The position numbers and the translations under genes were made by a program. Shown piece by piece: positions 26,532-35,380 of a stretch of 64,000 bases of DNA (positions are counted from its first letter, which is position 1; each line of letters starts with the position of its first letter). The notes beneath the pieces are model-generated. The model worked only from the letters and a program-made list of their open reading frames with translations, was not told the DNA's origin and searched no databases. Source of the stretch: JBBQWR01 sp038210495 (GTDB taxonomy: Bacteria > Planctomycetota > Planctomycetia > Pirellulales > DATAWG01); NCBI GenBank assembly GCA_038210495.1, contig JBBQWR010000006.1, forward strand, positions 62,001 through 126,000, written 5' to 3'.

Positions 26532-27971
26532 TCACACGGCCGCCCGTCGCCCCGGCCGAGTTTGCTCCATGCCGCAGGCGCCGGCCGTGGGCAGCATCTT
26601 GCAGGGACTCAATGTGTTGTTGGGATTGAACGCCGCGCGGAGACGTTCCATCGTCGCCAGATCGTCGGCTGTGAACAGCTTGCTCATAAATCCGATCTTC
26701 TCGACGCCGATGCCGTGCTCCCCCGTCACGCTGCCGCCGCAGGCGATGCACTCGTCGAGAATCTCCGTGCTGGCGCTGAGCACGCGCTGCGAGGCGCCCG
26801 GCACGCGCTCGTCAAACAACAGGATCGGATGAATGTTGCCGTCGCCGGCGTGAAATACGTTGACGATTCGGATGTCGTACTTCAGGCCGATCTCGATGAT
26901 CCGCCGCAAAATATGGGGCAGCTTCGTTCGCGGCACGACGCCGTCTTGCGTGCAATAGCTGGGGCTCAGCCGGCCGATTGCACCGAACGCCTGCTTCCGG
27001 CATTTCCAAAGCAGCAGCCGCTCGTGGGCGTCTCGCGCCTGTCGCACCTCGCGGGCGCCCGATTTTTCGCAGATCGCGACAATCCGATCCCGCTGATCGT
27101 CGAGGCCCGCCTCCAGACCATCGACCTCGATCAGCAGCACGGCCTTCGCATCGAGTGGAAAACCAAAATGAAACGCCTGCTCGACCGCGCCCACGATTCC
27201 CTGGTCCATCATCTCCAGCGCGGCCGGAATAATTCCGGCGCCGATAATCTCGCTGATCGTATTGGTCGCGTCGTCGACCGAATCGTAGATCCCCAAGAGC
27301 GTCCGGCAGCCCTCGGGATTGCGCGTGAGCCGGACCCATACCTTCGTGACCACCGCCAGCGTCCCCTCGCTGCCGACCAGGGCGCCGACCAGATCGAGTC
27401 CCGGGTAATCCTCAACGGGGCCGCCGAATTGCACGATTCGGCCGTCGGCGAGCACGGCTTCGACCCCCAGCACATGGTTGACCGTCACGCCGTATTTCAG
27501 CGTATGCGGTCCCCCTGAATTCGTCGCCACATTACCGCCGATCGTGCAGGCGCCTTGGCTTGACGGATCGGGCGCATAGTGAAAACCGCTGCCCTTGAGG
27601 GCCTGGTTCAACCATACGTTCACGACGCCCGGCTGCACGACGGCGTAACGATCGCGAACGTTGATTTCCAAAATCTGCTTCATTCGGGTGAGGACAACCA
27701 TCACGCCCCCGCCGACCGGCAAGCAGCCGCCCGCCAAGCTCGTCCCCGCCCCGCGCGGCACGATCGGCGCCCCATGCCGCGACGCCGCTTTGACGATCCG
27801 CGACACATCTTCGGTCGTTCGCGGAAACACGGCCACATCCGGGCTGTTCTTCTCGATCACAAACCCGTCGCACTCATACACGACCAAATCCGACCGCGCG
27901 GACAGCACGCCATCCAAGCCGACAATCTCGCGCAGTTCATCGACGAGCGCGGCGTAAGTGACGGTTTTCAT
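26532..27971 (-). CDS. glcD: Glycolate oxidase catalytic subunit (FAD-linked)
   Basis: A 479-residue FAD-linked oxidase of the GlcD/D-lactate dehydrogenase family. The N-terminal FAD-binding half includes PIVPRGAGTSLAGGCLPV and GGNVATNSGGPHTLKYGVT. The FAD-oxidase C half includes VFHAGDGNIHPILLFD and the conserved GSVTGEHGIGVEK. It oxidises glycolate (or a related 2-hydroxy acid) to the keto acid and is first in the glcDEF operon. The C-terminal tail (GMEQTRPGRRAAV) is basic and variable. The antitoxin-like gene lies 33 nt upstream on the same strand. Confidence 0.92.
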   Translation of the reverse strand: MKTVTYAALVDELREIVGLDGVLSARSDLVVYECDGFVIEKNSPDVAVFPRTTEDVSRIVKAASRHGAPIVPRGAGTSLAGGCLPVGGGVMVVLTRMKQILEINVRDRYAVVQPGVVNVWLNQALKGSGFHYAPDPSSQGACTIGGNVATNSGGPHTLKYGVTVNHVLGVEAVLADGRIVQFGGPVEDYPGLDLVGALVGSEGTLAVVTKVWVRLTRNPEGCRTLLGIYDSVDDATNTISEIIGAGIIPAALEMMDQGIVGAVEQAFHFGFPLDAKAVLLIEVDGLEAGLDDQRDRIVAICEKSGAREVRQARDAHERLLLWKCRKQAFGAIGRLSPSYCTQDGVVPRTKLPHILRRIIEIGLKYDIRIVNVFHAGDGNIHPILLFDERVPGASQRVLSASTEILDECIACGGSVTGEHGIGVEKIGFMSKLFTADDLATMERLRAAFNPNNTLSPCKMLPTAGACGMEQTRPGRRAAV

Positions 27972-28004
27972 GGCGGAGAAATTGGTCGTGAAAATGCGAG
28001 GCGA

Positions 28005-28247
28005 TTAGTCGGCACGATTGAGATACACTTTCCGCAGCAATTCACTTTGGACTTGTTCCCAAGGTAGGGATGACAATGCGCCCGATTCGAGTTCCGTCGA
28101 CCGCCGGTCGATCTCGTCGAGCCATTCCGGTGACAAGGGTAGCGGGCAATCATCTGGAACCGATGACGCCAATGCGTCGATTAGGCACATACGATCCCCA
28201 ACTGGTAATCCAAACGCGGCGGCCAGAACTGAGCCGAATTGCGACAT
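28005..28247 (-). CDS. Addiction-module antitoxin-like protein (Unstab_antitox family), no toxin partner
   Basis: An 80-residue protein. Its pattern AAFGLPVGDRMCLIDALASS, then LSPEWLDEIDRRSTELESG and LPWEQVQSELLRK, matches the short 'putative addiction module component' antitoxins normally encoded just upstream of a RelE/ParE toxin. Here the next gene on the strand is glcD, 33 nt on, and no toxin-sized ORF lies on either side. It may be a solitary antitoxin or a leftover of a lost module. Confidence 0.7.
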   Translation of the reverse strand: MSQFGSVLAAAFGLPVGDRMCLIDALASSVPDDCPLPLSPEWLDEIDRRSTELESGALSSLPWEQVQSELLRKVYLNRAD

Positions 28248-28417
28248 TTTGGTGACCTCGATTGAATTATAACCGGGGCACGCGAGTCCGTCATGCTCTG
28301 CTCAATCGATCGGCGTTGGCAGGGCGGTAGCCAATTGCACATGGCGGATATTCCGTGTAATAATGCCGGCCCGGTAAACAGGATTTTCTATCGACTCCCC
28401 GTCAAAGGATTTTTACG

Positions 28418-30223
28418 ATGTCAGCGCGATTCGGTATTTTGGCCACCAGCTTTTCGCTCTTTTTGCTTGTCGGTTGCAGCGAATCGCCCAAGGCGAACGG
28501 CAATAAGCCCGTCGAGGCGAAGCCGGGGGACGCCAAGACGACGGGGGCCCCCCGTGGGGCGAAAGCGACCGAAACAGAACCGGCGCCAGACGCGACGGCA
28601 GTCGCGACGAAGCCCGCAGCCGTGCGGCAGTCGGCCGGCGCGATCGACCTGAAATTCATTCCGACACAAGCATTCGCGGCATTTGTCGCATATCCCGCTC
28701 GGGTACTCGCCGACCCGGCGATCGCCAAACTCGACCTCAAGGAGCCGCTAGGCGAAATCGAGACGACCACCGGGGTTCCACCAGCGGAAGTCGAGCAGAT
28801 GATTTCCGTGCTGCTAAACATCCCGCCCGCCGCGCCGGATAAAGGCTCGCCGCAGATGGGATCGGGCATTTTGATGCGGCTCTCGAAACCGATTGACGGC
28901 GACGCTCTGGTCAAGAAGGCCATGCGCCACTCGACGCCGGAGAAAACTGAGATCGCCGGTAAGACTTATTTCCGACCCGCGACCATTCCCAACAGCTTTG
29001 CGCCATCAGGCCCGGCGGTCTACCTCATCGACGACCGCACCGTGCTGATGGGAGACGAACCGGCGGTCAAGGCGATGATCACCAGCACGGGCGCCTCGTC
29101 GCCGCTCGTGGACATGTTGGCCAAAGCCGACGCCACGGCCGATTTGACGATCGTCATGGTCAACACCGACGACATCCAAAAAATGTCGGGCGGACTGGCG
29201 TCGAGCGGTTTGCTGCCGCCGCCGCTCAAGTCGCTCGTGGACGCGGCCGCGTCGCTTTCGGCCGTTCATGCCACGATTAAGACATCATCTAAAATTTCGC
29301 TGAACGTGACGCTGGTCGCCAAGGACGAAGCGGGCGCCGGCAAGATCGCGGCTCTCATGCCCGAATCGAAGCAGTTGGCCACCGGAATGGCGGCCGGCCT
29401 GCGAAATCAGGCCTCGCAGGCGCCTTCCGACATCCAGCCGATGCTGGAATACGGAATGGCCAGAATCGACCAAATCGTCGCCGCTCTGCCCCCCAAGCAA
29501 AAAGGGAATGAGCTCGTCATGCAAGTCGACGACCTCGGCACGCTCGACGAGCTCTCGACGAAGTTGCTCGTCCCGGGCCTCGTGAAGGCCAAGGCGGCCG
29601 CGATGCGAACTCAATCGTTCAACAATCTCAAACAACTCGCGTTAGCGATGATCATTTATCGAGACATGAATAAATCCCTGCCATCGTCCGCGATCGTTTC
29701 CAAAGAGGGCAAACCCCTGTTGAGCTGGCGCGTCGCCATTTTGCCGATGATCGAACACAACGATCTCTACGTTCAATTCCATCTCGATGAGCCGTGGGAT
29801 AGCGAGCACAATAAACCGCTGCTGGCGATCATGCCCACGCTGTATCTCAGTCCGAACGGCAATTCGGCGGTCGATGGGGCCGGCCTTAAGCTCGGTAAGA
29901 CACGCTATGTTCTCCCGGTCGGCAACGGCGCCCTGTTTGATAGCGACCCTTCGAAAAAAACGGCCGATCCGGCCAACGCCGGCCAGACGATCATGATCGT
30001 TGAGGTGGGAGAAGACAAAGCCGTGAATTGGACACAGCCGGACGATATGCGGCTGGACGCCGAGAAACCGTTGGCCGGATTGGGTACGATCCCTGAAACG
30101 GGCGCGATCGCGGCCTTCGCCGACGGGTCGGTACGGGCGCTGGGCAAGGCAACCGACAGCGAAGGGGTCGAAAACCTTCGTCACATGTTTCGAGCGGTGG
30201 GCGAGCCGGCGCCATCGAAGTGA
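28418..30223 (+). CDS. DUF1559-domain lipoprotein
   Basis: A 601-residue protein with a lipoprotein signal (FLLVGC lipobox, Cys20) and an Ala/Lys/Pro-rich linker. An unrecognised extracytoplasmic domain spans about residues 70-385. A DUF1559-like C-terminal domain begins QSFNNLKQLALAMIIYRDMN and includes SWRVAILPMIEHNDLY and IAAFADGSVRAL. DUF1559 proteins are a large planctomycete family usually headed by a type IV prepilin-like N-terminus; here the pilin part is replaced by a lipoprotein domain. AAAGGA is upstream of the ATG. It is probably surface-anchored; function is unknown. Confidence 0.8.
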   Translation: MSARFGILATSFSLFLLVGCSESPKANGNKPVEAKPGDAKTTGAPRGAKATETEPAPDATAVATKPAAVRQSAGAIDLKFIPTQAFAAFVAYPARVLADPAIAKLDLKEPLGEIETTTGVPPAEVEQMISVLLNIPPAAPDKGSPQMGSGILMRLSKPIDGDALVKKAMRHSTPEKTEIAGKTYFRPATIPNSFAPSGPAVYLIDDRTVLMGDEPAVKAMITSTGASSPLVDMLAKADATADLTIVMVNTDDIQKMSGGLASSGLLPPPLKSLVDAAASLSAVHATIKTSSKISLNVTLVAKDEAGAGKIAALMPESKQLATGMAAGLRNQASQAPSDIQPMLEYGMARIDQIVAALPPKQKGNELVMQVDDLGTLDELSTKLLVPGLVKAKAAAMRTQSFNNLKQLALAMIIYRDMNKSLPSSAIVSKEGKPLLSWRVAILPMIEHNDLYVQFHLDEPWDSEHNKPLLAIMPTLYLSPNGNSAVDGAGLKLGKTRYVLPVGNGALFDSDPSKKTADPANAGQTIMIVEVGEDKAVNWTQPDDMRLDAEKPLAGLGTIPETGAIAAFADGSVRALGKATDSEGVENLRHMFRAVGEPAPSK

Positions 30224-30351
30224 GACGGTCTCCAAGGTCGGGAAAAAGCGGACCGATGCGTTAAAAACTTGCAACTGGGCCGCGGAGAAATTAAAAAACG
30301 GGGAGTCGATCGCCCCGTGCGCCTTTATCTCACCCACCGAAGAGCCACTCC

Positions 30352-31641
30352 ATGCTTCAAAATCTCAATCGCCGTGATTTCCTCGGACGTTCCGCTCTGG
30401 CCGGCGCCGCATTGGGTTGCGGCGTGTGGTCGAGTCGCTCGCTAGCGGCCTCAAAATCACCGAACGAAAAACTCAACATCGCCATGATCGGCACGGCCAA
30501 TCAGGCGCGGTTCAGCATCGGTAACGTGCAGGGTGAAAACATCGTCGCCATTTGCGATATCGACGATCACTACTTGGCTCAGGCGAAGAAGGATTTTCCG
30601 AAGGCCCAAACTTACAACGATTTTCGCAAGCTGCTCGAACAAGCGGATATCGAGGCCGTGGTCGTGGCGACGCCCGACCATATCCACGCCCCGGCAACCG
30701 CCGCGGCGCTGCGATTGGGCAAGCACGTTTATTGCGAGAAGCCGCTGACGCATACCGTCTCTGAGGCCCGCGCGATCACCGAGTTGGCGGCGAAATCCAA
30801 GTTGGCGACGCAGATGGGCACTCAAATTCACGCCAGCGATAATTATCGCCGCGTGGTCGAAGCGATTCAATCCGGCGCCATTGGCGCTGTGCGCGAAGTT
30901 CACACCTGGGCGGGCCGCAGTTGGGGCGGCGGCGATCGACCGAAGGAGGAGCCCCCCGTGCCAGCGCATATCCACTGGGATCTCTGGCTCGGCCCCGCGC
31001 CCCAGCGGCCCTATCATCCGACCTATCTACCAGCCACTTGGCGCAAATGGTGGGACTTCGGTGGGGGCAACATCGCCGATATGGCCTGTCATCACATGGA
31101 CCTGCCGTTTTGGGCTCTGGGTCTAAAACATCCCACGACGATCGAAGCCGAGGGTCCCAAGCCGCATCCGGAGACTTGCCCTCTGGGGCTCATCGTGCGA
31201 TACGAGTACGCCGCGCGGGGCGAGCAACCGCCGGTTAAGCTGACTTGGTACGACGGCGACAAGATTCCCGCATCGATTCGCGACATTCCGACCGGCGGCG
31301 GCGGGAATCTGTTCATCGGCGACAAGGGAATGCTCCGCGCCGACTACGACACGCTCCATTTTTATTCGGAGAAGGAATTCGCCGGCTACAAACCGCCCAA
31401 GCCATCGATTCCCCATTCGATCGGTCATCACGCCGAATGGATCCGCGCCTGCAAGACGGGCGAGCCGACGACTTGCAATTTCGGCTACGCCGGGCCGCTC
31501 ACCGAGGCCGTATTGCTGGGCAACGTCGCATTCCGCGCGGGCAAGCGACTGGCGTGGGATAGCGAGAAGCTAACGGCCACGAATTGCCCGGAAGCGAACC
31601 AGTTTTTGAAGAGCGAATATCGCAAAGGATGGACGCTGTGA
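30352..31641 (+). CDS. Tat-exported Gfo/Idh/MocA family oxidoreductase
   Basis: A 429-residue protein with a twin-arginine signal (NRRDFLGRSALAGAALG). The Rossmann domain follows (IAMIGTANQARF, AICDIDD), then the family motif GKHVYCEKPLTHTVSEA with the catalytic Lys. The C-terminal Gfo/Idh beta-sheet domain includes GGGNIADMACHHMDLPFW. Such planctomycete enzymes oxidise or isomerise sugar derivatives outside the cytoplasm with tightly bound NAD(P). The DUF1080 gene lies 69 nt downstream, which supports a shared role in 3-keto-sugar breakdown. Confidence 0.9.
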   Translation: MLQNLNRRDFLGRSALAGAALGCGVWSSRSLAASKSPNEKLNIAMIGTANQARFSIGNVQGENIVAICDIDDHYLAQAKKDFPKAQTYNDFRKLLEQADIEAVVVATPDHIHAPATAAALRLGKHVYCEKPLTHTVSEARAITELAAKSKLATQMGTQIHASDNYRRVVEAIQSGAIGAVREVHTWAGRSWGGGDRPKEEPPVPAHIHWDLWLGPAPQRPYHPTYLPATWRKWWDFGGGNIADMACHHMDLPFWALGLKHPTTIEAEGPKPHPETCPLGLIVRYEYAARGEQPPVKLTWYDGDKIPASIRDIPTGGGGNLFIGDKGMLRADYDTLHFYSEKEFAGYKPPKPSIPHSIGHHAEWIRACKTGEPTTCNFGYAGPLTEAVLLGNVAFRAGKRLAWDSEKLTATNCPEANQFLKSEYRKGWTL

Positions 31642-31710
31642 GATCGCGACGTCGCCGCCGGGATTTAACGTTCCGCAAATGGCGAAATACTTCTTCAAAG
31701 GATTTACACC

Positions 31711-32445
31711 ATGAATAATTGCTTTTCACGAGTAATGCGTTTTTGCGTGATCGTCATTTGTATTTTGCTTGTTGGATCGCCACGCGCCGTCTCCGCTGCC
31801 GATCAGCCGAAGGACGCGAAGGAGCCACCGGTCGTCGATCCGGGACCGATCGGCGGCCCGCCGTCGGATGCGATCGTACTCTTTGACGGCAAGGACATGT
31901 CCAAATTTCGGGGTCAAAATAGTCCCGAGCCAAAGTGGAAATTGCAAAACGGCGTCATGGAGACGACTGCCGGCGGCGGGCTGTTTTCCAAGGCAGAATT
32001 CTCCGATTGTCAATTGCACGTCGAATGGGCATCGCCGTCGGTCGTGAAGGGGGACGGTCAAGGCCGCGGCAACAGCGGCGTGTATCTGCTCGGCCGCTAC
32101 GAAATTCAAGTGCTCGACAGCTACAGAAACCCGACCTATTTCAACGGTCAAGCCGGCGCGTTTTATGGTCACAGCGCGCCGCTGGTCAATGCCTGCCGCA
32201 AGCCGGGCGAGTGGCAAGCCTACGACATCATCTTCCACGCCCCTCAGCCGCAGCCCGATGGCAAGATCAAGCCGGGCACGTTCACCGTTTTGCACAACGG
32301 CGTCTTGATCCAAGATCACATCCCCGTCGACGGCCAGCCAACCACGGCCGCTCCGCTCGGCGGCGTCGCCAACAAGGGCCCGCTCTATCTGCAAGATCAC
32401 GGCAATCCGGTGCGCTACCGCAACGTTTGGATTCGGCCGCTTTGA
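31711..32445 (+). CDS. Secreted DUF1080 protein (3-keto-disaccharide hydrolase family)
   Basis: The protein has 244 residues and a signal peptide ending AVSAADQ. The DUF1080 fold is marked by AIVLFDGKDMSKFRG, CQLHVEWASPS, GNSGVYLLGRYEIQVLDS and QDHGNPVRYRNVWIRPL. AAAGGA lies upstream of the ATG. The neighbouring Tat-exported Gfo/Idh gene suggests the pair acts on the same sugar: oxidation at C3, then cleavage. That pairing is inference from family knowledge and spacing. Confidence 0.87.
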   Translation: MNNCFSRVMRFCVIVICILLVGSPRAVSAADQPKDAKEPPVVDPGPIGGPPSDAIVLFDGKDMSKFRGQNSPEPKWKLQNGVMETTAGGGLFSKAEFSDCQLHVEWASPSVVKGDGQGRGNSGVYLLGRYEIQVLDSYRNPTYFNGQAGAFYGHSAPLVNACRKPGEWQAYDIIFHAPQPQPDGKIKPGTFTVLHNGVLIQDHIPVDGQPTTAAPLGGVANKGPLYLQDHGNPVRYRNVWIRPL

Positions 32446-32503
32446 AACAATCGATCGCGAGAAGTGAGAATCCGGCTCCTCGTTTTTTTGCTGCTGGCGA
32501 TTT

Positions 32504-32935
32504 TTGTGGAAACGGCAAATAGCTCTACCAAGTTCGAAAGACGCACGTCTCTATTACCGGTGCGCGTTTCAGCGTTACCGAGAGGTAGAAGTTTTGCTTG
32601 GCGCTGAATACACGACAGGCGCCGTCTACTTAGCGGGCTACGCCGTCGAGTGCATCCTCACGGCCTTGACGTTGATGTCGACGCCTGCCCGTTCGCGTCC
32701 GGACATGCTAAAATCGTTTAGAGGCGGGAAGGCACATGAGTTCGATTGGCTTCGCACCTTGTATCTGACCAACGGCGGCACTCGCTTTCCGCGCGAGATA
32801 ACGCAACACTTTACCCTGGTAAGCGACTGGTCGACGGACCTCCGATACATGCCTCGGTCCGTACGAGCAAACGACGCCGAGGAATTTTTTTCATCCGCTC
32901 TGAAAATCATTCAATGGGCCGGCGGGAGAATTTAA
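32504..32935 (+). CDS. HEPN-domain protein
   Basis: A protein of about 143 residues. The HEPN core reads KDARLYYRCAFQRYREVEVL followed by YTTGAVYLAGYAVECILTAL, the classic paired-helix signature (AVYLAGYAVE). No catalytic RxxxxH motif is visible, so it resembles the non-nuclease, partner-binding HEPN type. The start is a TTG at 32504; no ATG lies ahead of the domain and no Shine-Dalgarno is visible, so the exact start is uncertain. Its stop codon abuts the ATG of the next gene (TAA then ATG), which is tight coupling. HEPN proteins usually pair with MNT nucleotidyltransferases, and none is present. Confidence 0.72.
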   Translation: MWKRQIALPSSKDARLYYRCAFQRYREVEVLLGAEYTTGAVYLAGYAVECILTALTLMSTPARSRPDMLKSFRGGKAHEFDWLRTLYLTNGGTRFPREITQHFTLVSDWSTDLRYMPRSVRANDAEEFFSSALKIIQWAGGRI

Positions 32936-33259
32936 ATGGGAATCAACATTCCGCGGGGTGAAACGGACGAGGTGATCGAAAAGATCAAAGAGTCCCGTCA
33001 AGGCTATCAGGCCGATAATCCTCGGGCCCAAATCGATATTTATCGCCAAAACTCGGTTTCTGTACGGCTTCGCATAATCGACCCCGGTTTTGCAGGTCAA
33101 GGCAAACCCGAGCGAAGTCGAAGTGTTTGGCGTTACTTAGGACATTTACCCGATGAGACGCAAGGCGACATAAGCACTGTTTTGTTGCTGACACCAGACG
33201 AGACCAGCTCCTCATTCGCGAATTTTGAATTCGAGGATCCGATCCCCTCTCGACTCTAG
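32936..33259 (+). CDS. Small protein coupled to HEPN gene, faintly BolA-like
   Basis: A 107-residue protein that begins immediately after the HEPN stop codon, with GGGAG 7 nt before its ATG. The middle reads VSVRLRIIDPGFAGQGKPER followed by SRSVWRYLGHLP and ending ISTVLLLTPDE. The spacing F-x-G-x5-R-x4-W-x2-L...TPxE recalls BolA/IbaG (F-x-G...R...VY..L...TPxE), a class II KH-like fold. The match is by eye only. I do not otherwise recognise it. The coupling suggests it is the functional partner of the HEPN protein. Confidence 0.7.
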   Translation: MGINIPRGETDEVIEKIKESRQGYQADNPRAQIDIYRQNSVSVRLRIIDPGFAGQGKPERSRSVWRYLGHLPDETQGDISTVLLLTPDETSSSFANFEFEDPIPSRL

Positions 33260-33462
33260 CCGTGCTGGCTGCATTTGGTAGTCCTGCCCAATCGACCGCA
33301 ATTTGTTATTTCGAAAAACAAATGCGTCGTTTTCGACGAGGATTTCTCTCATTGAGTTCAAAGCCGATTCGCGGCCCTATGCGCGATCCACCGCCGACGA
33401 ATAGAATTGGTCGCTGTCGGATCGTTTCTGCTTCACGGTTTTAACGGGAATTTCGCCCCATC

Positions 33463-35136
33463 ATGGGTCAGCAATATATCTATCAGATCGACGATTTGGT
33501 TAAGAAATTTGGGCAGCGCGAGCTGCTCAAGAACATTCGGCTCGCCTTTTATCCGGGCGCCAAGATCGGCGTGCTCGGCCGCAATGGGTCGGGCAAGAGC
33601 ACTCTGCTGCGGATCATGGCCGGGCAGGACAAGGAATTCGACGGCGAGGCCAAGCTCACCGATGGTTTCACCGCCGGCTATCTCTCGCAGGAGCCGCGGC
33701 TCAATCCCGATAAAGACGTGCTGGGCAACGTCGAAGAGGCCGTCGCGTCGACTCGGGCCATCTTGCATCGCTACGACCAGATCAACGCCCGGCTCGGCGA
33801 ACCGCTCGAGCCCGACGAAATGGACAAACTGCTGGCCGAGCAGACCCGAGTGCTGGACCTGATCGAAACGCACAACGCCTGGGAACTTGACCGGCAGATC
33901 GAGATCGCAATGGATGCGATGAACCTGCCGCCGCCCGACGCCGATGTGTCGACGCTCTCCGGCGGCGAGCGGCGGCGAATCGCGCTGTGCAAGATTCTGC
34001 TGGAGCGGCCCGATTTGCTCCTCCTGGACGAGCCCACCAACCACTTGGACGCCGAGAGCGTGGCCTGGCTCGAACGCCATTTGCACGACTACACCGGCAC
34101 GGTTGTGGCCGTGACGCACGACCGGTACTTTCTGGACAATGTGGCGGGCTGGATTCTGGAAATCGACCGCGGGCGGGGCATTCCTTGGGAAGGAAATTAC
34201 TCCTCGTGGCTGGCGCAGAAGAAGGACCGGCTCAAGTCCGAGGAGCGGGCTGTGTCGGCCCGGCAAAAAACACTCGACAAAGAGCTCGAATGGATTCGGA
34301 TGGCGCCCAAGGCCCGGCAGGCGAAGAGCAAGGCGCGGATCAAGGCCTACGAGCAGATGTCGGCCCAGAAATACCTAGACCAGGAAGAGGAATTCGAAAT
34401 CCAAATCCCCCCGGGCAAGCACCTCGGCGAATTGGTCGTGCAGGCCGAAAATGTCTCGAAGGCCTACGGCGATCGGCTGCTGTTTGAAAACTTTAGCTTC
34501 CGGCTGCCCGCCGGTGGCATCGTCGGCGTGATCGGCCCCAACGGCGCCGGCAAGACCACGTTGTTCCGGCTCATCACCGGCCAAGAAAAACCGGATTCCG
34601 GCGAGATTCGTATCGGCCCCACGGTCGAGATGGGCTACGTCGACCAATCGCGCGACGCGCTCGATCCGAACAAGACCGCGTTCGAGGAAATCTCCGGCGG
34701 CCACGATACGATCGAAATGGGTGGCCGAAAGATCAACAGCCGGGCGTTCGTCGCAAGGTTCAATTTCACCGGAACCGATCAGCAGAAACGCGTCGGCGTG
34801 CTGTCCGGCGGCGAGCGAAACCGCGTGCATCTGGCGAAGCTGCTTCGCCGCGGCTGCAATCTACTGCTCCTCGACGAACCGACGAACGATTTAGACGTCG
34901 ATACGCTGCGGGCGCTGGAGGAGGCGATTTTGAATTTCGCCGGCTGCGCGGTAATCATCAGCCACGATCGCTGGTTCCTGGATCGCGTTGCGACCCACAT
35001 GATCGCCTTCGAAGGAGACGGCTACGTACACGTGTGCGAAGGAAATTTCCAGACCTACGAAGAACAGCGCCGAGCCCGCCTCGGAATCGAGGCCGATCAG
35101 CCGCACCGGTTCCGGTATAAGAAACTCCAGCACTAG
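33463..35136 (+). CDS. ettA: ABC-F ATPase, energy-dependent translational throttle EttA
   Basis: A 557-residue twin ATPase without transmembrane segments. Domain 1 has Walker A GRNGSGKST and signature LSGGERRRIALCK with DEPTNHLD. Domain 2 has GPNGAGKTT and LSGGERNRVHLAKLL with DEPTNDLD. The linker (KAYEQMSAQKYLDQEEEFEI) and overall length match EttA, which binds the ribosomal E site and gates the first elongation step when the ATP/ADP ratio is low. It is monocistronic. A 70-bp palindromic element begins 47 nt after its stop. Confidence 0.93.
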   Translation: MGQQYIYQIDDLVKKFGQRELLKNIRLAFYPGAKIGVLGRNGSGKSTLLRIMAGQDKEFDGEAKLTDGFTAGYLSQEPRLNPDKDVLGNVEEAVASTRAILHRYDQINARLGEPLEPDEMDKLLAEQTRVLDLIETHNAWELDRQIEIAMDAMNLPPPDADVSTLSGGERRRIALCKILLERPDLLLLDEPTNHLDAESVAWLERHLHDYTGTVVAVTHDRYFLDNVAGWILEIDRGRGIPWEGNYSSWLAQKKDRLKSEERAVSARQKTLDKELEWIRMAPKARQAKSKARIKAYEQMSAQKYLDQEEEFEIQIPPGKHLGELVVQAENVSKAYGDRLLFENFSFRLPAGGIVGVIGPNGAGKTTLFRLITGQEKPDSGEIRIGPTVEMGYVDQSRDALDPNKTAFEEISGGHDTIEMGGRKINSRAFVARFNFTGTDQQKRVGVLSGGERNRVHLAKLLRRGCNLLLLDEPTNDLDVDTLRALEEAILNFAGCAVIISHDRWFLDRVATHMIAFEGDGYVHVCEGNFQTYEEQRRARLGIEADQPHRFRYKKLQH

Positions 35137-35183
35137 GAGGCTCGAGGAGTGAGGCTAGTACGACAGCGCACGTTCGCCGACCG

Positions 35184-35253
35184 GTAGCCGAATTCGAGAG
35201 AATTCGGATCCGCACGGCCGCTGAAAAATCGGAATTCAGACGAATTCCGCTAC
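35184..35253. repeat. 70-bp GAATTC double-hairpin element, copy A
   Basis: The element starts GTAGCCGAATTC and ends GAATTCCGCTAC. Each half folds as its own GAATTC hairpin and the two ends pair as outer arms (11 of 12). A second 70-nt copy at 37648-37717 is inverted, with 64 of 70 positions identical. It lies 47 nt after the ettA stop. Confidence 0.88.
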
Positions 35254-35380
35254 GACGGGCGCTGTCGTGTTTGACCTAGAGGATGAAGACCGAGGAGGCT
35301 TGCCCCAGCTTCGTCATAATCGATTTTTGCTTCCCATGTGAATCTGAGTTTGGCCTTAAGCGACACTCGGGGCGGTTGTC

